A stretch of DNA of 64,000 nucleotides from Polytrichum commune (Eukaryota > Streptophyta > Polytrichopsida > Polytrichales > Polytrichaceae), in NCBI GenBank assembly GCA_950295325.1, contig OX485808.1, forward strand, positions 26,866,527-26,930,526. The letters are read 5' to 3'. Positions 1-14,036 of the stretch are shown piece by piece. Both the position numbers and the translations under genes were made by a program. Within the stretch, counting starts at the first letter, position 1; each line of letters starts with the position of its first letter. The notes below the pieces were generated by a model, which was given only the letters and a program-made list of their open reading frames with translations, was not told the DNA's origin and did no database searches.

Positions 1-1220
1 AAAGCTAACTGATAGCATCCTTTGACATGCATGTCAACATTTTATCTGAAGTTAGATGAAATCTGAAGGTAGACCTTATCCTAAAGTACACGTAGCAACA
101 TGCCAAATGTGATATTTTATCTTCCACTCAAAAAGGCGGAGAATCAGTTACCTAGTCAGACTCACACTTGCAGAGTTTTGATATTGGAGCCTGGCAGGAC
201 TCGACAATCATGCTTTACCTATAAGCTATACATATGTTTCATGCCAAGTCTTTAACAACAGTGGCAATGCCGGTTTGCACTTTTGGAACTTTTTGGGGGA
301 AGTCGCATTTTTTCTTTCCTCTGGAGGGCTGCGGAAAAGGTGCAAGGATACTGTGACACATTTGCAAATTGCTGAAGCAGAGTTCCATTTTCAAGCCATG
401 TTTTTGATTTTGTACTTTTGCACGCTGTTTGTTTTTGGCAGTGTTGTGCAAATTACAGCAGTACTGAAGTTTGACATACTAGTTGAATCATCTTTTGCAC
501 GTTGACTGAGCTTGATCTATTGATAATTCTGGGAGTGTGTGCATTAAATTTACTGCAATTTTTGCATCATCCTGAAATGTGCAGGAGGATAGATTGAAAT
601 GTCTTCCTCCTGAGGGAGCAAGTATAATTTTTAGAGCTTCTTCGTCCACATGTTACCGTCATCTTTCGGTGGGGACTCGGAAGTAAGTGGGTGAACAATC
701 TATGCAGATGAGACTTAGAGATGGAGATAGATATTAGATATCCAGATCTTAGATGTTGATAGATTTGAATACCTAAATTTACCTTGTAGTGACATAGAAC
801 AAGTGGCAAGGACCCATGATCCTTGTCATCGTGGTGGATGCGAGATTATGGAAAGGGTTTTCAAGGTAGTGTGGGAGTGTGAGGGTGAGTTTCCATGTGT
901 GTTGTTCACCCACCATACTCTAGGAATAGGAACAAATGTAGATGAAATATGGTGGAGTAGGGTTCATACGTGCCAGTTGGCTATTGTTATTTTAAGTGTT
1001 TTGTGGATGCATGGTCACGTCCCCTCCACTTTCAACAGGAGACCAGAATGTGATCGGTTGGTTGCTTTTGTTTATCTTCACGAGAACACATCCAACCCAC
1101 AATTATCTAGAATCTAGTGGGTCAGCTGCAGACATGGAAACCCATCCTAAGAATCACCTCGTTGCGTCGCAAAATCTGCAGGCATAGATTGCTTTCTTTT
1201 GGAGGTCAGGAAGGGCTGAA
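1..1220. other. No gene seen
   Basis: Only short frames on both strands with no recognisable family. An earlier gene relic cannot be excluded. Confidence 0.4.
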
Positions 1221-1440
1221 TCATGTCACAATTTCCACACTATAAGCACTGCAAAGAATCACTTGTCCGTGTTGGTGAAATGTGGCGGCGTTTCGACTTA
1301 GTTCTGTACGTAACTTGAAATGTGTTTGATTGCAGTGCTCATAATGTGGAAACTCTAATGTTTCCACTTAGCTCTGTATGATAACTTGCAATGTGTTTCT
1401 TTGCAGGGCTTATAAAATTACGTGGAAATCACATTCCAGT
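1221..1440. repeat. Small tandem and inverted repeat cluster
   Basis: Two 70-bp tandem units begin at 1291 (tttcgacttagttctgtacg) and 1361 (tttccacttagctctgtatg), each with aatgtgttt then ttgcag. The block near 1225-1250 (atttccacactataagcact) is an inverted copy of the end of the first unit, allowing a stem. Confidence 0.55.
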
Positions 1441-1922
1441 TGTATTAATAAGGTTGTTAAGATTTCAAAGTTTTTGTGCTCCTGTGCATTCAGATGATGA
1501 TACTGGCAGTATTGACATTGTTGAACTGTATTTGTAGGTTTTATGCATTGACTCCGCTTGAATCCGCTTGAATGGCAAGGTTCCTCAAGCAAGAAGATGA
1601 CCAGTTTTACTTCTATGCTTCAGTTCTCGAGGGCACCTTGTGGTCACCTACATTCGTACATGGTGATGCAGTCACTTAATTCCACAATTTGTAATGTCCT
1701 TCACTCGCCGATCACCTCACCCATGTGCTTCGGAAGCTCTTTGTAAATAGCTTATGTCCACTCACCTTGTTATTGTTCTACTCGAACTGACTTTACAATC
1801 TTGTGCAATTCTACTTCTTTGCTCAAGAATCGAGCACAGTTGTCCTTTACTCATCTTCTGACGATCTTGTGCTATTATAGTGATTTCACGATCAAAAGTT
1901 TGTGATACCGTGCATCACCGAC

Positions 1923-2110
1923 AGGATCAGGACCGGTATTGTCTGTCTTACCCACACGGTACGCCCCGTGCGGTGAGTTCATCGATTCTTGTGCACTTGG
2001 CGGTGATTCGACTTGGTCATTGAGCAAGCGCATTCGCCGATCGGATTCTGGCGGAAGACCTATCCTTGAACAATCAGTACCAGCCGATTTAAGAAACGGC
2101 GCAGGAATCC
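1923..2110 (+). other. GC-rich island, possible isolated exon
   Basis: A stretch clearly richer in G and C than its flanks, open on the plus strand (reading ...LSVLPTRYAPCGEFIDS... to ...PADLRNGAGIR) and also open on the minus strand. It is preceded by an acceptor-like ccgacag and followed by a donor-like ggtatgc, so it could be an internal exon or a fragment of one. No family was recognised and the neighbouring exons were not found. Confidence 0.25.
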
Positions 2111-2339
2111 GGTATGCTTCACATCTCAATTACCTTTGCATTGACATATCTTGTTTCTTTCAATCTTGCTAATCCTGTCGCACTCTCTTTGAAGAATGAC
2201 CTGATTGTGCAAGAAAAGTTCATTTGCTTGAAAAGAAGAACAAAAAAAGAAAGACCTAATTATTCTCCTGGTACTTGATCAAATCTTACTTGACGTTTCC
2301 GTTGTCTGTCGTTCCCATACGTATCCTGCAAGAGTATTG

Positions 2340-3715
2340 ATCGTCGCATAATTTTTTCGAAGACGTCAATTTTTTCGTAAGGTCGTCGCATACTCCGAAA
2401 GTAATGCGTCTTTTGTCCTTCAAAGAACAAATTGCCAGAGCTGCTATGCTGTGGTGATCTTTGGTTTTGTGTGACTTGCTGGTTAATACTTTATTCTTAT
2501 ACCTGTTACTTCGAAGAGCATACTGCACAATGGCAAAATTTATGGCGAATTGTAGCAGTCTGAGACTCTCATCAAAGAAGTAAAATTTCAAGGATTTTTC
2601 CTGATCTGACATGAATTGACGCCGTAATGTACAAATCGCCGAAAGTAACGCCAAATTTTGTCCTTCCAAGCACACATTTCGAGAGCAACTGGCAAACACA
2701 ACTGCTGTGATCTCGGTTCCGTAACTTGCGGCTCAGTAGTTATTCATGTGCCTGTTGCTTTGAAGAGCATTCAGGACAGTAGCAAAATTTGCGGCAAATT
2801 CTATATCGGCAGTGGAAGAGGGATGGCAAATTGCCATTGCCATGCCTGATGGAAGAGACTGTGCAGTACCCTGAGACTTCACATTGAAAATGTGAGATGA
2901 TAGGGATTTTTCCCTTATTCCGACATGAATTTGAGGCCGAAATGCACAATTCGCCGAGAGTAACGCATGTTTTGTCCTTCAAAGAACAATTGTCCAGAGC
3001 TGCTGGCGAACTTAAAATGATGTGTTCTTGGTTCTGTGTGGCTTGCTGGTCAGTACTTATTCAGTTGCCTGTTACTTCGAGGAGAATACACGACAGTGGA
3101 AAAATTTGTGGAAAATTCCATGTCTGCAGTGGAAGAGGAATAACAAATTGCCATATCCATGCCTGATGGAAGAAACTGTGCAGTACCCTAGGGTTCAATC
3201 TGGACTCAGGAACTTGGGACCTAGTGTCTTCCGAACTAGAGCAGTCTGAAATCTCATTGAAAATGTGAAAGGATGCTTTTGTTATTCCGACATGACACGA
3301 GGCCGAAATGCACAAATCGCCGATAGCAACGCATTTTTTGACCTTCAAAAAACAAATATCCAGAGCTGCTGGCGAAATTAAATGCTGTGCTCTTGGTTTT
3401 GTGTGACTTCCTGGTCAGCACTTATTCATGTGCCTGTCACTTCGAGGAGCATACAGGACAGCGGCAAAATTTGTTGCAGATTCTATGTCGGCAGTGCGAG
3501 ATGGCAAACTGCCATCGTCATGCCTGATGGAAGAGTTCGTGCAGTATCCTCGGGTTTTACCCATTTTCAGGAACTCGGGAGATATGTAGTATCTTCCGAA
3601 GCAAGAGTAGTGTGCAATTCGCATTGAAAGAATTAAAATGCATGGACGTTTTTTTCTCTTTATTCAGACATGTATTGATGCCGAGATTGCATAAATCGCC
3701 AGATCAATCAGCGCC
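2340..3715. repeat. Diverged tandem array, about four units
   Basis: The anchor ttttgtccttcaaagaac (with changes) occurs at 2411, 2656, 2970 and 3336, giving unit lengths of 245, 314 and 366 bp. Each unit repeats gcacaaatcgccgaaagtaa-like sequence, a tgtgacttgctggtcagtac block, a cttcgaggagcatacaggac block and, in the longer units, tggcaaattgccat and atgcctgatggaagag. Short plus-strand frames recur in units 2 and 3, but not in unit 1, so coding is not supported. Confidence 0.75.
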
Positions 3716-3721
3716 ATATCC

Positions 3722-3886
3722 ATGGCTCATCTCCTGTACATCGGCCACATGCCAGAGGACAGCGCTCTTGCTGCGGAGCTAGCGATCGCACTAGGTGATT
3801 CATACCGCCTCACAACGAATTTACAAGACTCCCCCCACATTGACGTTGCCTTCTTTCTCCTCACACATGCCTACATTGTCAAGTAA
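3722..3886 (+). CDS. Small ORF, 54 aa, unrecognised
   Basis: ATG to TAA with codon-like composition in a locally GC-rich stretch: begins MAHLLYIGHMPEDSALAAEL and ends FFLLTHAYIVK. No family recognised. It follows the tandem array and could be a gene relic, a first exon, or chance. Confidence 0.2.
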   Translation: MAHLLYIGHMPEDSALAAELAIALGDSYRLTTNLQDSPHIDVAFFLLTHAYIVK

Positions 3887-3889
3887 GCC

Positions 3890-6800
3890 CGCGGGGAAGA
3901 AGCCCGATGCCCATAGCACATGCTCACTGGACTCTGGTGGCATTTGTTCTGTCTATTTTTTCAACAAGAGTTACATCTCAAAATGGGCTCAAAATGTAGT
4001 GACCAGCATCTAATGCGGAGTCAGTGTGGATATAGATCTTCCAGGGTTTGATAACTTCTCGGTTCTGACTCAACATCTAGCTAATGATTCATCCTTCAGG
4101 TCTTGCAACTACAAAATACAGAAACAAATGATTGGAACGGCAATCAATGTAGTTCCATGACATCATCAACTCCCAAGATGTGTTGAATCAAATTCGAACG
4201 ATCACTCAACGGTGATATATAGTTGCTATCTACAGATGTCTCCACAACATTCATTAACATCTTTGTCTGCCTTGCCATTGTTGGGCAGTTGGGATCAGGC
4301 CACTAATCATCTGGCCCACTAGCCCCAAGAATCCTTCAACCATCAGAACTTCTTGTGGCATCAGCTCCAAAACAAAAATTTCAGCTTTGTTTTCATGTGG
4401 AAGTTCAAGCTGGCCGGGTGAAACTTTATTGGGTTTGGTCTTAAAAGTGGCTGTTTATGTTAACTACCTCGCAAGCCAGTCATGTTTAGTCTTCAAGGTC
4501 TAAACATCTAAGGATTTTGATCGAAGAATCTCAATGTCATGTGCGATCAAAAACGACAAAAAACAAAACACATATTTGTACGTGTTGTCCTTCGCACAAT
4601 TGTCCATTTGAATGTGTAGAATTGGAGGCAATGTTTTGCCTTCAACTGGAACTAAAAGCTTGCTTGGTAATGAATTTTTACAAATATCACTTTCCTTCCA
4701 TAATTGCTTTACAAAAATGCATACTCCAGGAACACTGCTAATAAACTTGCCAAAATGGGAGCCAACAAACCATCACAACAGACCACTTCCCCAAAACATA
4801 CCACCCACGCCATCTCCTTTTGGTGCTCCAAAACACTTACTACACACCCCCACAATACACCCATTTGACATCTCAAATCGTATGTAGAAAGAATTCACAT
4901 GCCTACTTCCAAATACAATCGTCCCCCGATATCCATATGTGGCGAAATGGTTCAACAATCCCCTAGTATACTCAAACATTTCCAACTACTTTTGGTCTTC
5001 CCCAAAATGCACCAACACTCAAATCACTCAAACACACAAAGTACAATACGGTCAATACATGGATGATTAAAGAAAGAACATCATTTTTGGACCCTACCAC
5101 AAGAAACCTACACTAACCCAACTAGGCTAGTTATAGGATAGACAACTAAAATCGAACCCAACACATGTTGAAATCAGTTTAACCACCTTGCCAACAGAAC
5201 ATCCAACCCCATGGTGATCATACAAACACACAACCTACTAATACACCACCCCCTCCATGTATCATGGATACCAAATAGGAGCCACCTCCAACATGAGGTA
5301 GTAGCATTTGTCTCATAGCCCTGCTTAATATACCCACTTCAAGTTTACATATGAGCTTGCTTCTTTGATCAAGGTGAAGCATCCCTCTTTCATGCTAACA
5401 AGGTTGGCGTCGTCTCACTCGTCCTCTATCTCTACTACGTTTGCTAAAAAAATTGTATATATTAACATAAATTTATAGTCATACCCATGGTCATACCCGA
5501 ACACACATGCCAAAAACCAACAATTGTACACATAACATATGTAGCAAAATAGATAACATAATTCACTTCAATCTAGTAGTTAACGCGACCCTAATTTCCA
5601 AACATATATCATAACCATATGAGAACCTTTCTACGCCACCGTAAGCAACCTACAACCATATCCTCCCTAAAGGAACACCTAAATCAAATTCTTGCAACCT
5701 TATCCCACTACAACATAGATAAATAATGATTTAAAATTTTGCATTGCAAATGGTAGGGGTTGAAACTTGGTAAGACAATTCCAATAAGACATTGCATGTC
5801 ATTACCTAGAGCTCATAAACACTAAAACTTCCCATTTGATCTATTCAAACAAACCCATATGAACACAATTTTTACATCATAACCTCAAATCATGCTATTT
5901 AAGGTTTGAGGTTCTTCCCAATGTTCAAGTGGCCACAAAAAACAACTACTACTAATATTCACAAGGTGCATGCCTCTCCAATAATTCAAGTTTTTCCTAT
6001 AAATAAGTGCACTTTCATCATATTGCCGTATTCACAAAATCTGACTCATTTATCAATAAAAATACTCCTAGATGCATTTCATTTGGAGCTTTCAAAAAAG
6101 GTCATTTGGTTGCATGACATCTTCAAAATCTAGGGTACATACTTGATCCCTTTCTTGGTAAGCTATGTCTTTCCTAATGCCCAAATAATGGTAGGTGTTA
6201 AGTACCAACTATGATACTGATAAACCTATTTTTCATCAATAAGGGACTCGATGTGAACTCTAAATTTTTTTTTAACACTTTCCTCTTAGGAATTGATTGG
6301 ACCCTATGTTCCAATCCACTGCATTTCTTAACTTTCTAAGTGCCCGCCTCAAGGGATAAACCCAAAGGTTGGACTTTTCATACCATGTATGAACTAGCGT
6401 GAGTGTAAGAAGTGGGTATCATTTGAGGCATTTGCATAAATAATATACATAAAAGAGAGGTATTATTTTTCTATAGTGTGTACATTTAAAAGGGCTATTA
6501 AGAATGTTGAAGTAAAGTTAGATGTACAAAAGGGGGCCCTAGGGTTTAGAAAAAAAATGACAATAAATGTGTTAGTTTCATTTAATTTACATATTTTTTT
6601 CATATAGCAATAATGCTCAACGACTACCTTGCCCATTCTTTGTGTGAGTTTTGCATTTGGGTTTTAGGTTCTGACAAACTGGAGGCTTTTGGAGTGCTTG
6701 TGGACTTCTTTGAGTTTTCCTCTTTAAATTATGGCTAAGTTATTGTTTGCTTGACATAATCATTGATTAGCATGCTATGGATGACAAAATATTCAATGAC

Positions 6801-7566
6801 TTTCTCATTGGAAAGTGAAACTGAATTTTATATGTAATAAATGTTTACTTAATTTAAAATTTTATTTTTGTATATGTAGTAGAGGCATTTACTACATCAC
6901 ATTGAAAAACTCAGTATAAATAAATGAGTTCATTTTGTAGCCTACCTTTAGTACTTCTGCATTTGTTTTTCTCCATACACTTCTCGTACATGGGGGGTTT
7001 AATTTCATAGTGACCATGTGCGCATGTCATTATGGTACATTCAAGAGCTCTATTTATTGAAATATAGAAAGAAAGAATACTTCAATGCATTAAGAATCTA
7101 TTCTAGTATGTTGTGACAACCAACACGTAGATAATAAACCTCTTTCCATTCTTAGAAATATTCATTTTGGTCTTTCAAAAATGGCTACATTGATCATAAT
7201 GTGATAATTATCATGAAGAAATTCATTGTATTGATCATTGTTTTGAATACCGATTTGAAAGCACACCATTTTGAACTTTGGTCATCATGGCTACTTTATA
7301 GTTTCTTGAGGTCTCCTTTCCCATCCATGCACCCAAGATAGTATGAATCACGTGCCCTCTCAACTAACATAGATCCATTAAACTATGTATAGGATATAGG
7401 ATTTCTGAATAGGGATAGAAAATAACGTCTTTGAAGCACCCAAGGTGAAGTTTTTCGCCCAACTATCGGTAACTTGTGAGAGAGCATTCAATGCATGAGG
7501 AAAAGGTATTGACCATTCTTCACCTCGTGCTTAGCTATGAAGTTGAATGGATTTTTGAGCAATGTG
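3890..7566. other. AT-rich intergenic, no gene seen
   Basis: Frames are short, most use non-ATG starts, and none shows a motif. Confidence 0.45.
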
Positions 7567-7660
7567 TCTACTTGACTTACTAAGAGGATTCTTGAGCAGG
7601 GTAGGGTCAATAGGCTCAAATTCATGTCGGATTATCCGACGTTATTTATTTATTTATTTG
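7567..7660 (+). repeat. SINE 3'-end fragment
   Basis: The stretch aagaggattcttgagcaggg through caaattcatgtc and ccgacgtt matches the 3' part of the SINE at 13873-13935 with few differences and ends in ATTT repeats. The tRNA-related part is absent. Confidence 0.7.
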
Positions 7661-10600
7661 ACTATAGAGCGTACATTTGAGGTGTCCGATTTACATGTGC
7701 AGTAGATAGGCTGGACTCTGGTGAACCATATAGGTTTACCTAAGTTTTTAAATGTACTTATAATAGGTACACACATAGAAGAAGAACTAAAACTTGTTAC
7801 ATGGTAGTTGAGCCTAGTATGGTTGTTTCCATTAGCTTTGGCATTTTTAAATATATTGTAATAAATTGGAAATTTTTCGTGTCAATCTACTGTCATAAGG
7901 ATGAAATCAAGGTGCCGAAATGTCAATTTACGACAAGTTTTCAAAGCGTAGATATGCGAGATATGTGAGGATTCTTATCTTATTTAAGTGATTCAATTGT
8001 GTTAACAATTACCTAGAATGGTGTCTATATTTCCAACACATGGTTCAATCTCATTGAACCACTTGCCAAAAATCTACACTTAGGTCACACTTCCATGTGC
8101 CGCTCATTCCATCAAAGCAAAATAGAGCTTGCACATAGCAAAGCTTTCACCAATATGTTCAAGCATCTTGTTGGCCCGAGCACTTTCATGTCAAGTCAAA
8201 GCACAAAGGGGGAATGCTATCATTTGACCTGTGAACGAAAAATAACAACATGGATATTGGGGAATTTGTACCCTATACTCGTGGATGACCGGGACATTAT
8301 GGGAATGCACATAGAAATTAATAAGCCCAAATCTCCCTCACATGTAGGAATCTAAAACTAACAAATGGATCGCACACCATGCAATAGGGAACAAATTGTG
8401 TCATATGCAAGGAATGAGAGAAATGGTGAAATACCACATTTCATATGAAATCAAAAACCTAAACACCACACAAATATTAAAATAATGGTTGTTCTAATGT
8501 CACGCTAAGTAGAATCTTGTGTTGAAGCACCGGTGCTATCCATATCCTCTTCTATTCCCTCACCCTCCTGAGAGCCTCTCTACACATCATTACACTTACT
8601 TGCTATATCATCTACAAAAGATGGCTACTCAAACGTCCAAATTTGAGTCGAGGTTTAGGTGTAGATGTCTCTGCCATAACCTTGGTTGTAGTTTCAGCAT
8701 ACATAGGAATCCCCACCACCCTAGGAAGAGATTCGATGGACATCAACATTTTGCAAACACAAAATCTAATAGTTAGGTGCCAGAACAAACAAAAACATGT
8801 TGCATACCGGTATGCAATAAATAATATTTGGTAGCCTTACATCACATGACAAACTTACTTACTAATGCGAGAGCACTTAGCCACCTTCCGAATTGGTGCA
8901 TATTCATCAGCAAGGGAGTGTGAATGAGCCCCACTAACAAAATAGAGAGGAGTAGGAGGTGCATCACACAATGGAGCAAGAACAACATTATAAATTGCAG
9001 AATCTCCCTCATAGGCTACGAGGTGACAAACGCTCCACCTACACGCATGGATGGACACACCTGCAAAGTTTTAATCAATTAAAATTTTAAAATAATTTAT
9101 TTTAAAATAACAAATTACATTGCTTGGGTTGATATGTGAGTGGAAAAATGCAGCACATGTGGACACATATTGCACATGTTGGCAACAATCTTCAATTATT
9201 TGACTACAAAGGTAGTGAATCCAAAAGACATACAATGGATGAGGAAATTCACTATAGAAACACTATGCATATTGGAGGCGTGGTTGCCTCCAGCTTCCAA
9301 GGATGTAATGTCCCATGTTTTAGTACATCTTGTGGACTAATTGCAGTGGTGTGGACCAGTGGCTTGCAGGTGGATGTACCCACTTAAGAGGTACATGGCT
9401 ATGTTGAAAACCCGGGGGGTGCACCTACACTTGATTTATGTATACACGTGCGAGAACCCCCTATTTAATTGGGGGGGGGGTAATTTACCTTCCTTCATTG
9501 AATATTTTCCACCCTATAAGTAGTTAAATTTCTACTGGATGGTATTTTTTAACACCCTATCATTATATAAAAAATTTAGAGTCGCATAATTATAATCACC
9601 CTTCTCGTATTTATAAGTAGTAAAAAATTTCTCTTGAACAATCTGCACATACATTACACATACGATACACTATACATACATTATGCTGCGCAACTATTAC
9701 TCTGCACATTACACATACAACCATTATACTATAAACTTTAGCATCCAACAACATAGAAACAACATACATAGCAATTAAGTAACTTCGACATACATAACAA
9801 ATCAATACCACAATACATAAACCTTCAACAACAACAAAGAACATTACATCTTCAACTTTAATATATACCTTCAAATATACACTTAGGGATTGAACTCTAA
9901 CATTACCAATATCGATGAACTTTATCATAGCCATTTGATCAACATGTTCATGCACTTTTAGTCCCATACGCCTCCTAACTTTGCAACCTTGGAAATCAAT
10001 TTCATGTAAGTTGGGCTAGATTTGTTTAAGAGGTACATTGCTCTGCAAGATATGCATGCCAAAGAGCAAAGAGCATTGAGGTGGAGAGGAAGAGGAAGAC
10101 ATGGCCTTGCTCGGAATGCACATGTGATTGCAAGGCGGGCATTACCAAACTTTTTTGAGTGGTAGTCCAATGATGTGAGGGAAGACATGGCATAGGGAGT
10201 GGATATAGCTAACGATATCATGGCCATAGGTTTCCCTCCTAAGAGGCATAACACCTTATGCTGCATCACGGAACACCATGATCAGCATTAGGTTAACAGA
10301 CTCACATTCACGCCAGTACCTAGCTACGGGTGCTACTTTTCTTTTGGCCATAAGCTTCTCATCAAGTAGTGAGGCTTATGCTTACAAAGCCCTTAAAGTG
10401 TATGGTTACCTCTTTCGTGTTTGTGATGTGGACGGACGTTGTAGTCACAACATATTTGATTACATAATTGCGAATATGTATTGGCAAGAGTGTAGGAGCA
10501 TTGTTTGCAACAAGTACATTGTGAATGGGAGATTGAGTTACATGGGAATACCCACAAAGTTATTGCAACTAAGTTACAAGGACGTACACGTGTTGTTGTT

Positions 10601-12408
10601 GAAGGCACGGTGAGTGCAACCCAATAGTGTTGGCCGCGAGTCATTGAGGCAAGACAAATATGGGTATTTGATGGCCAATATTGATTGCTCATAGCCAATA
10701 AATTGCAAGCCTTGTGTTTTTCCCACCATGGTGAAACATTTTTTCTTTAGTGGTGATCCAATTCATATAGGCTAGAAAATTATTCTTGCCAAAGAAGCAC
10801 GAGTAGTGAGGTGCATGGCATGTGAAGAGGGGCCACCGTTGGATCTAAATGCGTTCGCAGCAAGAGTCCAAGGTGAACCCCACATCCTTCAATATACGTC
10901 CACACAAGTAATGGCAAATAGCATTGTGGTAATAGAAGAATTTGTTCCCACATATGACGTGGGATGTGGAGATCATGGACCTTCTACTGCCACGGGTGCA
11001 AGTGGATGGGCAGAGGGGTCAATTGACGAAACCATATTATGCCTCTAACCATTTATACAATGGAAAAAGCCCAAGTAGGGATTAGAGTTTTTTTAGATCT
11101 TGTGAGGATTAGAGGATCTTCAAATCTTGTCCCAATTGGGCATGTGGAGTAAAACAAAAATTGAGTCGATATTTCGTGTGTACATGTGGTTGTGCAATGC
11201 AAATATTGACACAAGCATTCTTACATGACGTGATGTTGTTGTCTCTCATGGTAGAGTATGCACCACTTAATGCACGAAACCAAGTTGTTGTTTTGGTGTA
11301 TCCGAAACTCTTCATGGTCGTTGGATGTGTATACCGCCATTAATCTTCTAGTCCAAGGTTTTAAGCTAAAATTGTCCATGCAAAAGTTGAAGGACTGTGT
11401 GCTTATTGTGGGCAATCCTTGGTGGTCACTACAAACCCACAAGTTCTCCCTAGTGGTCATTACATGTGTGTGACTATTTTGAAAGTTTTTGAAAAATTGA
11501 CAATATTGCATGAGCAATATTGTGTGTACAATGAATTATTGGAATTCTTGGTGAGTTGGCACATTTTCAACACATTTTCCTCCAATGTATTCACTTTTAA
11601 ACACCAAACAGTGGGAATTCTAGTGAAAACATAGTCTCAATGGTTGAGTCCAGTGGCCACGTGTAGCGAATAAGTCAAATACTATTCGGGAACAATACCA
11701 TGATTATTCTTTTGCCCAACAATATTCTACGAGATTTAGCCTCATAAACTTGGGTGAAGCACCAATACAATAAATTAGAATAGAATGGCTAATAAAAACC
11801 GAATAATGATATGATAAATTAAACTCTAAGCCCTTATAAATTATGCATACAATATCCAACATATCCGTTTGCTTAGTGCGTTGAATTCCTCATGGTCTTG
11901 CAAAAAGGGAAATATGCAAATTTGAGCATTATCATAATAGAGAATATGCTCAATGCTTAGTTATTTTTGTCGATTTTAGGTGTGCTTGCCATGCATAGGT
12001 GCAATTTTGAAGCAAAAGATATAGGATAGAATGCAAGGCCCTAAAAATACATTACATGTACTTTGTAAGGACAACTTTTTGTTGGGCTGTTACTTTTATT
12101 TCCTCTTTGCAACACTATGTGGCACATAACCTATAGTTATTTCCTCTTATTTAACATGTGGTCCCAACAACATGACCTATGCCAAAAGTGAGGTGCCATG
12201 ATTGTTGATCGTCATGGCCCAAGATTTCTAGGAAGACATGATTGCAAAGTCCACAAGTATAACACCTCACACCTTGTTTCCACCACACCAATTATTGGAT
12301 ATTATTATGTGGGTAGAAACTTAGAGCTCCTAGAACTATGCGGAAAAATTCCACGCTAATCCCAATCTTGTTGAGTTTTAATTTAGGTTTTCACACAACG
12401 TCACGTGC
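7661..12408. other. AT-rich intergenic, no recognised gene
   Basis: Contains several 60-118-codon frames, for example 9611-9967, 10278-10613 and 10806-11048, none with a motif. The stretch 10000-11050 looks slightly more coding-like and may be a decayed element. Confidence 0.4.
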
Positions 12409-12577
12409 ATAACATTATTCAGATCCATAACAGTGTTCCGTGGAACTGACAATATTCCATGAAATATTCCCAAATATTCCCCACATTCAGTCCGAATGTG
12501 GGAGAATATATTATGAATATTCTATGGAATATTGTCAGTCCCACAAAACACTATTCTGAATTTGAATAATATTATGT
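12409..12577. mobile_element. Hairpin (fold-back) MITE
   Basis: The whole 169 bp folds back on itself: left arm includes gtggaactgacaatattcca and the right arm gaatattgtcagtcccac, meeting at a ccccacattc/gaatgtggg centre, with outer ends aacattattcag and attcaaataatatt related. The duplication at the target could not be decided. A second, half copy lies at about 57985-58070. Confidence 0.65.
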
Positions 12578-13686
12578 AGATACGTTTGTAATTTTGTGAA
12601 TATAGTTTTATTTTTTAATAACGTGATGATATAATATTTTACACTAACCAATGTGATTGAGATTTGGTGTGGATTTTGTATAAGATGTCACTTTGAGTTC
12701 CTCAAGGATTATTCAAAGATCCGTGCACTCATCATTACGGTGGGCCACACTAAAGGTGTTTTGTGGTGTAGCATTAGATGTGGGTCAAAATATGGTAAGA
12801 TACTATTTACATGCAACTTGGTTGCACGGCTCTCTCCTTTCAACCACTTAAGTATATTCCATGTACCCATTTATGTGCCATACATCTATCTAGCGTCAAC
12901 CTTTTGCCATTTGTTAATGGTCGCATCGTGTGGGATATATAGATGTGACCATCTTCTCACTTCCACACTAGATTGTTGACATAGTTCCCAATATCATATT
13001 GTCAACGCTTCTTCCCTCAATTGAAGTTTGCAACAACAAAAAACAACTAACACGTAGGACCAAACCAATCATAATGGGGGGTGGCTACTAACATGGTTTC
13101 TCCTAGTAAGAGCAAACCAAGGTAGTTATTTCTTCCTTTACGTTGACCAACCTAGCCAAATTGAAAGGAGCTTGAAATAGTGGCTACCAACTTCATGGTT
13201 GATTGCTTTAACCGGTACTTAATTACCTCTTTGAAGGAGTGTATATGAAAGCCATGCATTTGCAAAATGTACACTCCGTTGGAACGCTTATAAACTATAT
13301 AAGCAAATGAAATGTACTTACTTTCATCAACAACGCATTCCTAGTGTACATTCAACTTCATATTTGCAACATCCATGAGCGAAAGAAGACTTGGATATTA
13401 ATCGTGTGTTTGGTAGGAGGTGATCATTCCCATCTAAAACAAATTACACAAGGTGTCATCATATTGTTTGGGATGGCACTCTAATATACTTGAGGTGTTG
13501 GTTCACATTACTTACCTCACATGAGGGGCTTGTGTGGTAAAAACACGCGTCTTTCAAGTTTGTTGTTAATTTGCTTCAAACATACTTCATTAGACTACAT
13601 TGGATTCTTGGACTCAAATTTAAGAGCCAACTCATTTCAAAATAAACCCACCAAGATGTGCAGTGTGTATCTATGTTTTCACCCTC

Positions 13687-13941
13687 AGGTCCTAGGTGAC
13701 CCTAAACTACCAAGTGATAGTGGAGAGGTACCCAACTCCGAATGGAGTGGTTGGCGGTTCGATTCTCACTGTGGCATCTTCTCTCTACTTGACGGGGAAA
13801 AAACAAACTAGGTAGGTAGGAAGCCAAGAACCCATCCACTGCAAGGTAGGCAGTAAACCCCCACCCTCCACCAAGAGGATTCTTGAGCAGGGTAGGGCCA
13901 ATGGGCTCAAATTCATGTCAGATTGCCCGACGTTGTTATTT
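13687..13941 (+). mobile_element. tRNA-derived SINE, full copy with target duplication
   Basis: Flanked by the 11-bp direct repeat ttttcaccctc (13676-13686 and 13942-13952). Box A-like tagtggagagg (13718-13728) and box B ggttcgattct (13756-13766) are spaced as in tRNA genes, as expected for RNA polymerase III. The 5' part (to about 13800) is shared with the SINEs at 47.1 and 52.7 kb; the 3' part (13873-13935) is instead shared with 7582-7660, and the copy ends in a T-rich tail. Confidence 0.75.
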
Positions 13942-14036
13942 TTTTCACCCTCCCTGGGCACGGTAGATGTCACCAATCTTTACCCATAAATTTCTTTGTT
14001 GAATACTATGTTTTTGCAACTCAAAATGTAAATATG

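Noticed and set aside
2658-3166. Repeated small protein encoded by the tandem array
   Set aside because: The frame is kept in two units only and is broken in unit 1; similarity at the protein level follows from the DNA repeat.
9611-11048. Several 80-118-codon frames as genes
   Set aside because: Non-ATG starts, low-complexity AT-rich codons and no family signal.
13718-13790. tRNA gene
   Set aside because: Box A and B are present, but no cloverleaf or anticodon arm can be drawn; target duplications show it is a SINE.
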